Source: Shimia isoporae
Lineage (GTDB): Bacteria; Pseudomonadota; Alphaproteobacteria; Rhodobacterales; Rhodobacteraceae
Direction of reading: 5' to 3'
Length of the DNA stretch: 64,000 bases
NCBI RefSeq assembly: GCF_004346865.1
Contig: NZ_SMGR01000004.1
Location: 1 to 64,000, forward strand
Made by a program: the position numbers and the translations under genes. Positions 1 through 8,399 of this stretch are shown piece after piece (the first letter of the stretch is position 1; each line of letters starts with the position of its first letter). The notes beneath the pieces were generated by a model that saw only the letters and a list, made by a program, of their open reading frames with translations, did not search any database and was not told the DNA's origin.

Positions 1-91
1 GGTGGCTACTCGATACGACAGGTGCCCAAAGGTCTTCCTGTCGGCAATCGCGTTGGCAGCCCTTGTCATTTACTGGTTATGAGTCCTGAGC
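1..91 (+). mobile_element. Right end of an IS5-family insertion sequence
   Basis: The window opens inside an insertion sequence. Its transposase stops at 80-82 and the element probably ends within the next 10 to 15 bases, because from base 95 onward the minus strand is clean carbamoyltransferase coding sequence. A CTAG sits at the junction (92-95), fitting the short TA-type target preference of some IS5 groups. The left end and the rest of the element lie outside the window, so the exact boundary and target duplication cannot be read. Confidence 0.6.
2..82 (+). CDS. IS5-family transposase, C-terminal fragment (5' end outside window)
   Basis: Only the last 26 codons are present, starting mid-gene at base 2 and ending with TGA at 80-82. 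The residues read VATRYDRCPKVFLSAIALAA followed by LVIYWL. ATRYD followed by a hydrophobic tail ending in WL is the typical C-terminus of IS5-family transposases common in Rhodobacteraceae and Sphingomonadaceae. The protein would bind the IS ends and catalyse transposition. Because the ORF is so short, the call rests on that motif and on the gene disruption next to it. It is not an intact gene within this window. Confidence 0.6.
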   Translation: MATRYDRCPKVFLSAIALAALVIYWL

Positions 92-430
92 CTAGTCCAG
101 GACCTTTTGGTGGTCCAAATCGCGGATCGTGATGCCTGACAAGAAGCGCGAGAGGACTTTGGCAGTGTCGTAGTTTCCTTCATAGCCGGTGCCGAGGTGG
201 ATTTCGCCGGGTCGCAGGTATTGGGCGTGGCCGCCAAGTTTGGTCAACGCCGCCTCGAAGGAAACGCGGGTGCGGGTAGATTGTTCGGCAAAGATCATGC
301 CTACAGAGTGACCTTTGAGAAGTTCGGGTAGGGTGCCTTTCTTGTCCAGTTTCTTGAACAGGAAGCCCAATTCAACCATGTCTTTCAGCTCGTCAACAGA
401 CCAATCCCAAGTGTCGAGAAAGTGTTTCAT
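92..430 (-). pseudogene. Ornithine/putrescine-type carbamoyltransferase, truncated by an IS
   Basis: The start is taken at the ATG at 430, where the family N-terminus MKHFLDTWDW begins; upstream codons look non-coding. The 112 residues carry the carbamoyl-phosphate binding motif STRTRVSFE and the following LGGH, YLRPG and DTAKVLSR blocks of ornithine and putrescine carbamoyltransferases. Complete members are about 310 to 340 residues and continue into the ornithine- or putrescine-binding domain. Here the frame stops at TAG right after HQKVLD, exactly where the IS5-family end begins, so the C-terminal two thirds is missing or displaced. The product would have no complete active site. It is divergent from the LysR gene at 578, its likely former regulator. 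Confidence 0.8.
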
Positions 431-577
431 CATGTGCTCCATACGCGTTTTGGCGGGGTGACCAGTGTGGGGGTGAGCAGCGGTTTTCTGCTCTTGAAAA
501 TTAGGTAGTTGACGGTGTTCGCGATTGGAAATTACAAAACCCAAGGAGGGTATTAGCTGAAGTAATGAGGTGTGCTT

Positions 578-1471
578 ATGCGCCATCACTTACCATCCCT
601 GAACGCACTTCGCGTCTTCGAAGCTGCCGCCCGCCACATGAACATGAGCAACGCTGCGGATGAGCTCGGAATTTCACAGAGCGCCGTCAGTCAACAAGTC
701 CGCCGCCTCGAGGAGTGGATGGGCACAGACCTTTTTCGTCGAGAGAAGAGTCGACTTCACCTAACTCAAGCCGGAAGCGATCTCGGGGCGCTCTTGAAGC
801 GCCAACTCAATGAATTGTCAGAGACAATAAACGTGCTCTCGCAAACAAATGTTCCGGACAAGCTTGTCTTGCGCGTCGAGCCGGCTTTTGGCGCCAAGTG
901 GCTCCGTCGCAGGTTACAGCCCCTTAGTGTTCATTTGGGAGGTGTTCATATGGAAATGCGCACGGATCATCTCATCCCTGCAAAGTTTCCAGAGGAGGCA
1001 GATGCCCTTATTCACTACGGTGAAGCGCCGGATTGGGCAAATGTAACAGTCTTTCCCTTGTTGGAGTTGCATGGATTCCCAGCCTGCAGCCCGTCATTGG
1101 TCCAGAAACATGGACCTCTCGCGTCCGCTGAAGACATTGCGTCTTACCATTTGTTGCACGGGGAAGATCGAACCAATTGGCGTGATTGGCTGAATGCGGC
1201 TGGTGTCGTCTCTGCCAGCCATCTTGGCGGCACTCTCTACGATGACTTCGGACTCACCATAGAAGCAGCGGTAGATGGCGAAGGCGCCCTGATTGCAGAT
1301 CCTGTGCTCTGCGAACGCGAATTGGCCAACGGCATGCTGGTACCGCTTTCGAGTCGTAAAGTCTTTTGCGCGCGCTTTTTTCTCGCGATTAAGGACACTT
1401 CCATGCAGCGGGCCGTAGTCCGCAAAATGCGTGATTGGTTATTGGCAGAGTCGGATGCGATGAACCGATAA
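578..1471 (+). CDS. LysR-family transcriptional regulator (GcvA-like)
   Basis: This is a 297-residue LysR protein. A winged helix-turn-helix occupies about residues 5 to 65 (SLNALRVFEAAARH, then SQSAVSQQVRRLE), followed by a linker helix and a periplasmic-binding-protein-like effector domain. The opening LPSLNALRVFEAAARH is typical of the GcvA subgroup. The ATG at 578 is preferred over the GTG at 572 because GAGG at 567-570 is 7 bases from the ATG and would be too close to the GTG. It is transcribed away from the broken carbamoyltransferase gene, the classic LysR arrangement, so that gene was probably its target. The effector is unknown. Confidence 0.85.
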   Translation: MRHHLPSLNALRVFEAAARHMNMSNAADELGISQSAVSQQVRRLEEWMGTDLFRREKSRLHLTQAGSDLGALLKRQLNELSETINVLSQTNVPDKLVLRVEPAFGAKWLRRRLQPLSVHLGGVHMEMRTDHLIPAKFPEEADALIHYGEAPDWANVTVFPLLELHGFPACSPSLVQKHGPLASAEDIASYHLLHGEDRTNWRDWLNAAGVVSASHLGGTLYDDFGLTIEAAVDGEGALIADPVLCERELANGMLVPLSSRKVFCARFFLAIKDTSMQRAVVRKMRDWLLAESDAMNR

Positions 1472-1783
1472 GTGAGACGATTTTCTGTCCTCTTAAAAGC
1501 CATACGTCAGTTAAGGGCGGAAACCGAAAGTTCGCTGCACGGCGCGTCAACGGCCGAATTTGGAGTAAAGTGTTACAAGCGAAAGGGACGTGATCTTCGT
1601 CTTTAGGAGCATGCCTTCAATATGTTCCGATGAACGCCTTCGCTCATCTGTTCCATTGGAAACAGACAAAATTCTTGAAAAAAAACGTTTTTTTGGGGAG
1701 TTTGGATCTGCAGCAATTTGAATTGATGTGACAGCGAAGCTGTAACGTCGCCGACAAAATCTCCTATTTAGAGAGGCGCTCTC
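1472..1783. other. Intergenic stretch, no gene seen
   Basis: These 312 bases hold no convincing gene. They contain the A/T palindrome at 1679-1694, and near the 3' end a good ribosome site (GAGAGG at 1771-1776, 7 bases before the ATG at 1784). The promoter of the three-gene membrane operon must lie here, but I cannot point to clear -35 and -10 boxes. Confidence 0.5.
1679..1694. repeat. Perfect palindrome A7-CG-T7
   Basis: AAAAAAACGTTTTTTT is a perfect 16-base palindrome, flanked by one more A on the left and GGGG on the right. It could be an intrinsically bent or nucleoid-protein binding site, or a weak bidirectional terminator. There is no GC-rich stem, so a classical terminator is unlikely. 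Confidence 0.5.
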
Positions 1784-2899
1784 ATGGAAAGATCGACAGA
1801 AGACCTCAGCAAGGCCCTAACCGACGCCTTCACAGCTTCCCTCATTCGTTTCGCTTTAATCGCCTTTGTGCTTTTGGTGTGCACTTGGGTTTTTGCTCCG
1901 TTTTTGCCAATTATGCTTTGGGGTATTGTGCTTGCAGTCGCGCTCTATCCGGCCCAGACAGCCCTCCAGAAAAGGTTCGGATGGTCGCCCGGTCGAGCGG
2001 CCACTGTGATCGTTTTGATCGGCATTGTCCTCATCGGTGTTCCTACCTGGTCTATTGGCAACGCGTTCGCGGTTAGAACTCTTGAGGCCTATTCGGCATA
2101 CGAGGCGGGAACCCTTACAGTACCTGCAGCAAACCCCGCCGTTGCCGAGTGGCCTCTGATTGGTGAAGATCTGCACGCGGCGTGGGTCGCTGCTGCCACC
2201 GATCTTCCCGATTTCTTGGAAACAAAACAGCCACAGCTGAGCAAATTCGCTTCGTGGGTGCTTTCCATGGCGTCCAGCACCGCGGGCAGTGTCTTCCAAC
2301 TCATAGGTGCTCTTATCATTGCGGGTATCATGTTGGCGTGGGCAGAGGCCGGGACAAAATCGATCCGTCGCATTCTGATTGGGTTGTCTGATGCCCAGCT
2401 CGCGCCAGAGCTGCATGAACTCGCAACGAAAACAATTCGCCAGGTCGCAATTGGGATCATCGGCATCGCCTTTATCACGGCCATAGTGTTTGGCATCGTT
2501 GCCTTCATTGCAGGTGTGCCAGCCGCGCCTCTGTTGACCATCATCGCTCTTTTGCTGGCCATAATGCAGGTGCCGGTCACACTCGTCGCTCTCGTGGCTG
2601 CCGGGCTACTATGGGCAGGGGATAATTCGGTGCCTTGGAATGTGACCTTCACGATCCTTCTCCTAGCGGCAAGCATGACGGACAACTTCCTCAAACCGAT
2701 GGTGTTGGGACGCGGGCTGGATGTGCCAATGCCCGTTGTGCTGATCGGCGCCATTGGCGGCATGATGGCCGGTGGCATTCTGGGAATGTTCATCGGCGCG
2801 GCGTTCCTGTCGGCCGGATATCAAGTGTTTATGAAATGGGTCGATTCCGAAAACCAACCCGCTGACGCAGAGGTCGCAAATGACGCAGGAGCAGGCTGA
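1784..2899 (+). CDS. AI-2E family transporter (PerM/YdiK type)
   Basis: This is a 371-residue inner-membrane protein with about seven to eight hydrophobic segments. Two lie near the N-terminus (FALIAFVLLVCTWVFAP), a long extracellular or cytosolic domain spans about residues 90 to 165, and a C-terminal bundle includes ASMTDNFLKPMVLG and GGMMAGGILGMFIG. The motif DNxLKPxxLG followed by a glycine-rich segment is characteristic of AI-2E/PerM proteins, whose substrates range from autoinducer-2 to Na+/H+ and unknown solutes. It overlaps the next gene by 20 bases and heads a three-gene operon with a HlyD-type protein and a DUF2955 permease. This suggests shared export or envelope work rather than quorum signalling. 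Confidence 0.85.
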   Translation: MERSTEDLSKALTDAFTASLIRFALIAFVLLVCTWVFAPFLPIMLWGIVLAVALYPAQTALQKRFGWSPGRAATVIVLIGIVLIGVPTWSIGNAFAVRTLEAYSAYEAGTLTVPAANPAVAEWPLIGEDLHAAWVAAATDLPDFLETKQPQLSKFASWVLSMASSTAGSVFQLIGALIIAGIMLAWAEAGTKSIRRILIGLSDAQLAPELHELATKTIRQVAIGIIGIAFITAIVFGIVAFIAGVPAAPLLTIIALLLAIMQVPVTLVALVAAGLLWAGDNSVPWNVTFTILLLAASMTDNFLKPMVLGRGLDVPMPVVLIGAIGGMMAGGILGMFIGAAFLSAGYQVFMKWVDSENQPADAEVANDAGAG

Positions 2900-3974
2900 C
2901 AAATCCACAAATCGCACCACAGCCATCATTTTGGCTGTGCTTGCGCTTGTGTTTGTTTGGTATCTGGTTGCTGACCGAGCAACCCCATACACGGCCTCTG
3001 GACGGGTCAAGATGTTCACCGTTCCGGTGGTCTCTGATGTGTCAGGTTTTGTCGTCGATGTGCCGGTTTCTCAAAACGCTTTGGTCGAAGCCGGGCAGAC
3101 CTTGTTGCAACTCGAAACCACGCGGTTCGAGACAGCGGTGGAAGTCGCCGAAGCGGCATTGGAGGCCGCTGGTCTGAATGTCGGCGCAAGCACGGCAAGC
3201 GTTGCCGCAGCGACGGCGGGGCTGACCAAGGCGCGTGCGCAACTCGAAGAAGTGCGCACGCAGGCGGCCCGTATCTTTGAGCTGGAGCAGAAAGGCATTT
3301 ACGCAAAGGCCCGAGGCGACCAAGCCCGCGCGGAGATCGAAACGGCAGAGGCAGGGGTGTCAGCCGCTGAAGCTGAACTGAACCGCAGTCGGGAGCAGCT
3401 TGGGCCGCAGGGCGCAGACAATCCACAAGTCCGTCAAGCAGTGGCCGCATTGGCAGAGGCACAGCTCAACCTCGAGCGCACGCAAATTCGTGCTCCGATG
3501 CAATCCGTGGTTGGAAACTTGCAAATTGATGCAGGGTATTACGTCAATGGCGGACAGCCGGTCATGACACTGATCTCTGGCGATGAGGTTTGGATCGAGG
3601 CCAATCTCTCGGAAAACAATCTCTCGCACGTCAAGCAGGGCGACCGTGTATCGATTGCTTTTGACGCTTTCCCCGGTCAGTTGTTTGAGGGCCAGATCCG
3701 CAGTGTAGCCGTCGGTGTTTCGACCGGCGAGCAACCCAATCTCGGTGCTTTGCCCATGCCAGAAGAGGTCACCGGGTGGCTGCGGCCTGCCCAAGTGTTT
3801 CCCGTGATCATTGAAACCACCAACTACGAACTGGCTGAAGACATCCGACAAGGGGCCGCTTTGCGCCTCAACGCGCGGGCAAACGTCATGGTGTTTACTC
3901 AGGAGAGCGGCTTGTGGAACGCGCTGGGGGCCATGTGGATCCGATTGGTGAGTTGGTCACTATATCTGTATTGA
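2880..3974 (+). CDS. HlyD/EmrA-type membrane fusion protein
   Basis: The 364-residue protein has one N-terminal membrane anchor (about residues 12 to 30, TTAIILAVLALVFVWYLV). A biotinyl-lipoyl half-motif follows (VSDVSGFVVDVPVSQNALVEAGQTLLQLE), then an alanine- and glutamate-rich coiled-coil hairpin at about 75 to 190. The second lipoyl half (RAPMQSVVGNLQIDAGYYVNGGQPVM) and a beta-barrel complete it. Such proteins bridge an inner-membrane pump to an outer-membrane channel across the periplasm. GAGG at 2870-2873 lies 6 bases before the ATG, inside the AI-2E gene, so translation is probably coupled. The partner permease is the DUF2955 protein 15 bases downstream. No TolC-type channel gene is nearby. 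Confidence 0.88.
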   Translation: MTQEQADKSTNRTTAIILAVLALVFVWYLVADRATPYTASGRVKMFTVPVVSDVSGFVVDVPVSQNALVEAGQTLLQLETTRFETAVEVAEAALEAAGLNVGASTASVAAATAGLTKARAQLEEVRTQAARIFELEQKGIYAKARGDQARAEIETAEAGVSAAEAELNRSREQLGPQGADNPQVRQAVAALAEAQLNLERTQIRAPMQSVVGNLQIDAGYYVNGGQPVMTLISGDEVWIEANLSENNLSHVKQGDRVSIAFDAFPGQLFEGQIRSVAVGVSTGEQPNLGALPMPEEVTGWLRPAQVFPVIIETTNYELAEDIRQGAALRLNARANVMVFTQESGLWNALGAMWIRLVSWSLYLY

Positions 3975-3989
3975 CAGGGCACAATCCTG

Positions 3990-5024
3990 ATGACGGATGA
4001 CCAAGACACACAGGTTGGCTTTCATCGAATGGCTTTGCGTCTGACACTTGGTGTGGGCGGAGCTTTTCTGATTTCGCAGATTTGGCCCTGGCCGCTCAGC
4101 TACGTGATGCCGGTCTTTGTGGCACTGTTGCTGCAGGAAAAGCACCCGATGACCTACCGCGCAGGGATCGGCGCTGTCGGGTTGGCCTGGCTGTTGATGG
4201 CTATCGGCTATGGTATGGCCGTTATTCTCACGCCCTTCCCAGTGCTGTTTCTGGCCGCTGCGACTTTCCTGTTGTGGAGCCTGTATATGTTCATGCTGAC
4301 GTCCGGCGCGCCGATGTTGGCCGTTGTCGGCGGCATCATCGGGGCTCTGGTCATACCAGTATTGGTGCCCAACCTGCCTGATGTCGCGCGGAGTGTAACA
4401 ATCGGGTTGATGTTCAATACATTGGTCGCACTCTTGATCACACAAGTTGCCTTCCTTTTGGTGCCGCCCCTTCCAAACACACCGACTGAAGCGAAACCGC
4501 TGCCCAGTCGTGAAATGGCTGCATCGATGGCCTCGAAACTTGTCGTGGCCATTGGTCCAATTATGGCAGTGTTTTTGCTGTTTGGGTTGACTGACATTCT
4601 GTTGCTCAGCGTCGCGGCGATGATTGCTCTGTCCATGGGCGCCAAAGGAGGATGGTCCATGGGTATGGGGCTGGTGATTGCCAACTTGGCTTATGGCGGT
4701 GTCGTAATGTTGCTGTTTTACGAAGCGACGGTCATCGCTCCCGTACTACCGCTATTTTTGGCCACTAGTTTTTTCGTGGTCTGGATTTTTGCGTCCCGTA
4801 TTGCACAAGGAACAGCGAAGTCCGCGATGTGGTCCAGTGCCCTCACTGGCTTCCTAATCCTCTCGGGCAGCATCATGTTGGCAACTGATGTCGATGCAGG
4901 CCAGAAGTTCGCTACCCGCGTTGGGCAATTGCTCGCAGCCGCGCTTTATGTCGCTTTGGCGTTCCAAACCGTTGATCTACTCTCGAGTGTTCTCAAGAGC
5001 AGAAGTAACCGAGAGGCGCCTTGA
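3990..5024 (+). CDS. DUF2955 / FUSC-like inner-membrane permease
   Basis: The 344-residue protein is almost entirely hydrophobic, with about ten predicted membrane segments arranged as two similar halves (around residues 15 to 165 and 180 to 335). This is the organisation of DUF2955 and the related AaeB/FUSC aromatic-acid efflux permeases. DUF2955 proteins are usually encoded right after a HlyD-type fusion protein, as here. The likely role is export of small organic acids or other toxic solutes with the upstream fusion protein. It lacks the large cytoplasmic domain of AaeB. No clear hairpin terminator follows. Confidence 0.8.
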   Translation: MTDDQDTQVGFHRMALRLTLGVGGAFLISQIWPWPLSYVMPVFVALLLQEKHPMTYRAGIGAVGLAWLLMAIGYGMAVILTPFPVLFLAAATFLLWSLYMFMLTSGAPMLAVVGGIIGALVIPVLVPNLPDVARSVTIGLMFNTLVALLITQVAFLLVPPLPNTPTEAKPLPSREMAASMASKLVVAIGPIMAVFLLFGLTDILLLSVAAMIALSMGAKGGWSMGMGLVIANLAYGGVVMLLFYEATVIAPVLPLFLATSFFVVWIFASRIAQGTAKSAMWSSALTGFLILSGSIMLATDVDAGQKFATRVGQLLAAALYVALAFQTVDLLSSVLKSRSNREAP

Positions 5025-5175
5025 AGGCTCAAATGTGCCCATCGCACAGATTTTCCCTATCTGCGCGCTCGGTCGATAGCAAAGAACTTAGGGACTGGGA
5101 CTTCTACAAACTTCAGATCGAGCGGATGAGTTCGCAATTCGCTGGCAGTCTTTGTCTATACCTGCTTTCAAGTCT

Positions 5176-6813
5176 TCACCGCTTGAGAAGGTCAAACGCT
5201 GTTTTCTCACTGATTTGCGCCATTGACTGGCAATCAAAGATTGGCCCAGAAACATCGCTCACGGTTATCTGAGATTTGGCGATCTTGTTGGTGGCGGTGC
5301 GTGGGAATTCCTGCACAAAACCTATATAGCGCGGACGCTTAAACGCAGCGAGACACTCGGCGTGGTTCTTGACAGCGGTAGCGGGCATATCGGCCTCTGA
5401 AAACCCCTCCGCCAGCTTCACCAAAACCATCACTTCTTCACGTCGCATGTCGTCGGGCACGGCAAAGGCGGCGGCTTCGGCAATTTGCGGGGCTTCGCGC
5501 ATGGCGGTTTCAACCTCGGTTGCAGAGATGTTTTCGCCAGCGCGTTTGATCATTTCTTTCAGGCGGCCAACGATGCGATGATAGCCGTCCTCGTCTTTGA
5601 CAAAGAGATCGCCAGAGCGGAACCAATCTCCATCAAAGCTGTCGGCGTTCGCATCGGGGCGTTTGTAGTAGCCCAACATGATAGCACGACCGCGAATCTG
5701 CAGCTCTCCGGGATCGCCGGGCGCACATTCCTGTCCGTCATCTCCGACCACACGGGTCTCGCGATAGGGCGCGGCGATGCCACAGGTGTTATTTTCCAAT
5801 TTTTCCTGACTGTTCTGCGGACAAATGATCGCCGGGCCGACTTCGGTCATACCGAAGCTGTCGCGTGCCGCGAGATTGAAGCGTGCCTCGGCCTCGGCCC
5901 GGGCCGAAGGGCGCCAACCGAAGGCATGCACAAACTTGAGTGGGATGTTGGCATCCTCTGGTGCTGGCGGCACGGTCTTCAAGATCGGTTCCGGCAGCAC
6001 ACAATAATGCGCGTCATGTTCATGCATCCAGCCCAGGAACTTTGTAAGGCTCATTTTCGAGGCTACAATTGCCTTGCCACCAATCGCCATCGCAGACAGG
6101 AAAGACCATTGTCCGTCCATGTAAAAGAATGGCGCCCAGAAGAAGAGATTGCGGTTGCCATAGTGGTTGTGCACCTGCGCAATCGAGTGGCTGAGCACAA
6201 TCCAATAGTCCTGTGTCAGCATGCAGCCTTTCGGGAAACCGGTGGTGCCGCTGGTGTATTGCAGGTTGGCGAGGTCAGTGGCCACGACAGGGTAGCCGGG
6301 GTCAAAATCCGCTAGAGGCCCGCCTTCTTCGAGGGCACCGAGATCTCCGTTCCGAACCACAATTGGCGTATCCAGCAGCGCGGGACGTTTGGACATGGCG
6401 TCAAAAGCGTCACGGAATTGATCCCCGAGGATCAGCGCCTGTGCGTCAGATTGGTTCAGGATATAGTCCAGCTCTTTGCCGCCGTAAGCAATGTTCACCG
6501 GCACAATGACCGCACCGATCTTCATGATCGCAAACCACAAGAGCACAGAGGCTGGTCCATTGGGGAGCATCACTGCGATATGTGCGCCTTTGCGATAACC
6601 AAGGGCCAACAGATTTGCTGCCACCCGGTTGGAGCGTTCGTGCAAGGCGCGGTAGCTGAGTTGTACCCCGTCCTGAAAATAGTCCACAGCAATGGCTTCG
6701 CCGTACTTTTTTGCCTGTTCCGCACAAAAGGCCGGCAGACTTTCCGGGAAACCGGACGCGGCGAGGTTCGCTGCCAAACCGTCAACTTCGATCTGTCCTG
6801 GGTGTTTGGTCAT
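5176..6813 (-). CDS. AMP-dependent acyl-CoA ligase (CaiC-like)
   Basis: This is a 545-residue ANL-superfamily enzyme that activates a carboxylic acid through an acyl-adenylate to its CoA thioester. The P-loop YTSGTTGFPKG is at 186-196, followed by the A5 motif FGMTEVG, the A7/A8 hinge SGDLFVKDEDGYHRIVGR, KEMIKRAGENIS, and the A10 block TNKIAK with its catalytic lysine. Overall character resembles crotonobetaine/carnitine-CoA ligases, but the substrate cannot be read from sequence. It overlaps the crotonase-like gene by 4 bases (ATGA) and is the last gene of the ABC-importer operon. It therefore probably activates the compound that the importer brings in, or a product of it. Confidence 0.88.
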   Translation of the reverse strand: MTKHPGQIEVDGLAANLAASGFPESLPAFCAEQAKKYGEAIAVDYFQDGVQLSYRALHERSNRVAANLLALGYRKGAHIAVMLPNGPASVLLWFAIMKIGAVIVPVNIAYGGKELDYILNQSDAQALILGDQFRDAFDAMSKRPALLDTPIVVRNGDLGALEEGGPLADFDPGYPVVATDLANLQYTSGTTGFPKGCMLTQDYWIVLSHSIAQVHNHYGNRNLFFWAPFFYMDGQWSFLSAMAIGGKAIVASKMSLTKFLGWMHEHDAHYCVLPEPILKTVPPAPEDANIPLKFVHAFGWRPSARAEAEARFNLAARDSFGMTEVGPAIICPQNSQEKLENNTCGIAAPYRETRVVGDDGQECAPGDPGELQIRGRAIMLGYYKRPDANADSFDGDWFRSGDLFVKDEDGYHRIVGRLKEMIKRAGENISATEVETAMREAPQIAEAAAFAVPDDMRREEVMVLVKLAEGFSEADMPATAVKNHAECLAAFKRPRYIGFVQEFPRTATNKIAKSQITVSDVSGPIFDCQSMAQISEKTAFDLLKR

Positions 6814-7592
6814 TCTGCGGCACCCTTTTCGGCCAGCGGAGGCTGTGTAGGCTGAACAGAGCGGGCAAGGCGGTACATATGACCCGCGGTAGCCATGGCA
6901 TCGGATCGGCTCATGTCAAAGCTGCGCTGGTAGCTTTCCATCTCAACGCGAACACCCAAAGGCGGGTGAGATGCAATGCGTTCGGCCGCAGCCTGCGCGG
7001 TTTCCATCAGCTTCTCCGGAGCAACAACCTTGTTCACAAGGAACATGCGCGCTGCCTCCTCGGCATCTACTTTTTCTCCAAGCAGCAGCAACTCCATTGC
7101 CGCCGTGTGCGGGATCATGCGCCCAAGCGACAAAGCCGCGCCCGCGCCGCCCATGCCAAAAGCAATTTCCGGCATTCCGAAGACGGCATTGCTGGCTGCA
7201 TAGCGGATGTCGCTAAGCAGATTGAAATAGATGAAGCCTTGCCCGAAACAATACCCGTTCGCCGCCCCCACAATGGGTTTGAAACGCGCCATATTCATAA
7301 CTTCGTGTTCCCACCCAGGATACTCTTCGGTGTCAAAGGCCCGCGAAGGGGTCAGGTGACGCTCTACAACCTCTTCGCGGCTGCGGTCCGGGCGTTTGGA
7401 TTTGATATCATCTCCTGCAGAAAACGACCGCTCGCCGGCACCGGTAAAAACACCACAGCGCACGTCGCGGTCAGCAGTGAATTCCTGCAGGATCTCAAAC
7501 ATCTGCTTGTGCATCGAAGGCGTGAAGACATTTACCGGTGGATTATCGATTGTGATCGTGGCGACATGGCCGGATTTTTCGTATTTCAGCAT
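6810..7592 (-). CDS. Enoyl-CoA hydratase/isomerase (crotonase) family protein
   Basis: The 260-residue protein has the crotonase fold. The oxyanion-hole segment is GERSFSAGDDIK (about 53 to 64), the core is NGYCFGQGF then SDIRYAASNAVFGMPEIAFG, and a C-terminal helix follows. The second catalytic glutamate of rat enoyl-CoA hydratase (Glu164) matches Glu142 in PEI. The position matching Glu144 is Tyr122. A classic hydratase needs both, so an isomerase, decarboxylase, hydrolase or atypical lyase is as likely. It sits 18 bases after the ABC permease gene and overlaps the acyl-CoA ligase gene, so it probably acts on the CoA ester that enzyme makes. Confidence 0.85.
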   Translation of the reverse strand: MLKYEKSGHVATITIDNPPVNVFTPSMHKQMFEILQEFTADRDVRCGVFTGAGERSFSAGDDIKSKRPDRSREEVVERHLTPSRAFDTEEYPGWEHEVMNMARFKPIVGAANGYCFGQGFIYFNLLSDIRYAASNAVFGMPEIAFGMGGAGAALSLGRMIPHTAAMELLLLGEKVDAEEAARMFLVNKVVAPEKLMETAQAAAERIASHPPLGVRVEMESYQRSFDMSRSDAMATAGHMYRLARSVQPTQPPLAEKGAAE

Positions 7593-7610
7593 CTTTTCTA
7601 TTCTCCGGTC

Positions 7611-8399
7611 TTAGTCGTGGTGTTTGGTTTCGGTGCGGCGGCGAAGGAGTTCTGCTCCAGTCATGGCGACGGTTGTCACCAGCACAAAGAACACGCTCAC
7701 TGCAGCGATGGTCGGATTGATTTCAAACCGCAGGTCGTTCCAGATCCGCATTGGAAGCGTCTCGGCGCTCGACATCAGGAAGAGCGAGATGATCAACTCG
7801 TCAAAGCTGACAAAGAAGGCAAAGATGCCAGCCGAAAGGATTGCCGGTGTGAGAGGTGGGAGAGTTGCGGTCAGAAAGGCGCGTACGGGGCCTGCGCCCA
7901 TGATGCGGGCAGCTTTTTCAAGTGTCGGATCGATCTGCCGATAGGCAGAACCGACCATCAACACCACAAACGGCAGACCAATGGCGGCATGGGCACAGAT
8001 CAGGGTGAACTCGTTGTCGCTCACACCCATGCGGATTGCGAAGATAAAGACGCCCAGCGCGACGATGATGTTGGGCACGATGGCGGGTGCCACGAAAACG
8101 CCTGTCAGGATGCCCGCGGTTTTGGTACGGCGGCGGCCAAGCCCGACGACGGACAGGGTACCGACAAAAGTCGCCAGAAGGCTGGCGCCAAGGGCCACAC
8201 GCAAACTGCGGAAGGTGGCGGCCATCCAGACAGGATCACTGAAATAGGCCTGATACCATCGGAGACCGAACTCCTGTGGTGGAAAGCTCAGAAAGCGCCC
8301 GTTGGAAAAGGAGATCGGCACAACGATCAGGATCGGGAAGAAAAGGAACAGCACAACCAGCACATAGAAGGTCAGCAGAAGCGGGTTTCTGTCACGCAT
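7611..8399 (-). CDS. ABC transporter permease, PotC-type (polyamine-like)
   Basis: The 262-residue inner-membrane permease has about six membrane segments. A cytoplasmic EAA loop contacts the ATPase (AARIMGAGPVRAFLTATLPPLTPAILSAG). It belongs to the spermidine/putrescine class of binding-protein-dependent importers. Its start overlaps the stop of the partner permease by one base (TGATG), which points to coupled translation and a heterodimeric membrane core. The charged tail (LLRRRTETKHH) is cytoplasmic. The substrate is set by the binding protein upstream. Confidence 0.9.
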   Translation of the reverse strand: MRDRNPLLLTFYVLVVLFLFFPILIVVPISFSNGRFLSFPPQEFGLRWYQAYFSDPVWMAATFRSLRVALGASLLATFVGTLSVVGLGRRRTKTAGILTGVFVAPAIVPNIIVALGVFIFAIRMGVSDNEFTLICAHAAIGLPFVVLMVGSAYRQIDPTLEKAARIMGAGPVRAFLTATLPPLTPAILSAGIFAFFVSFDELIISLFLMSSAETLPMRIWNDLRFEINPTIAAVSVFFVLVTTVAMTGAELLRRRTETKHHD

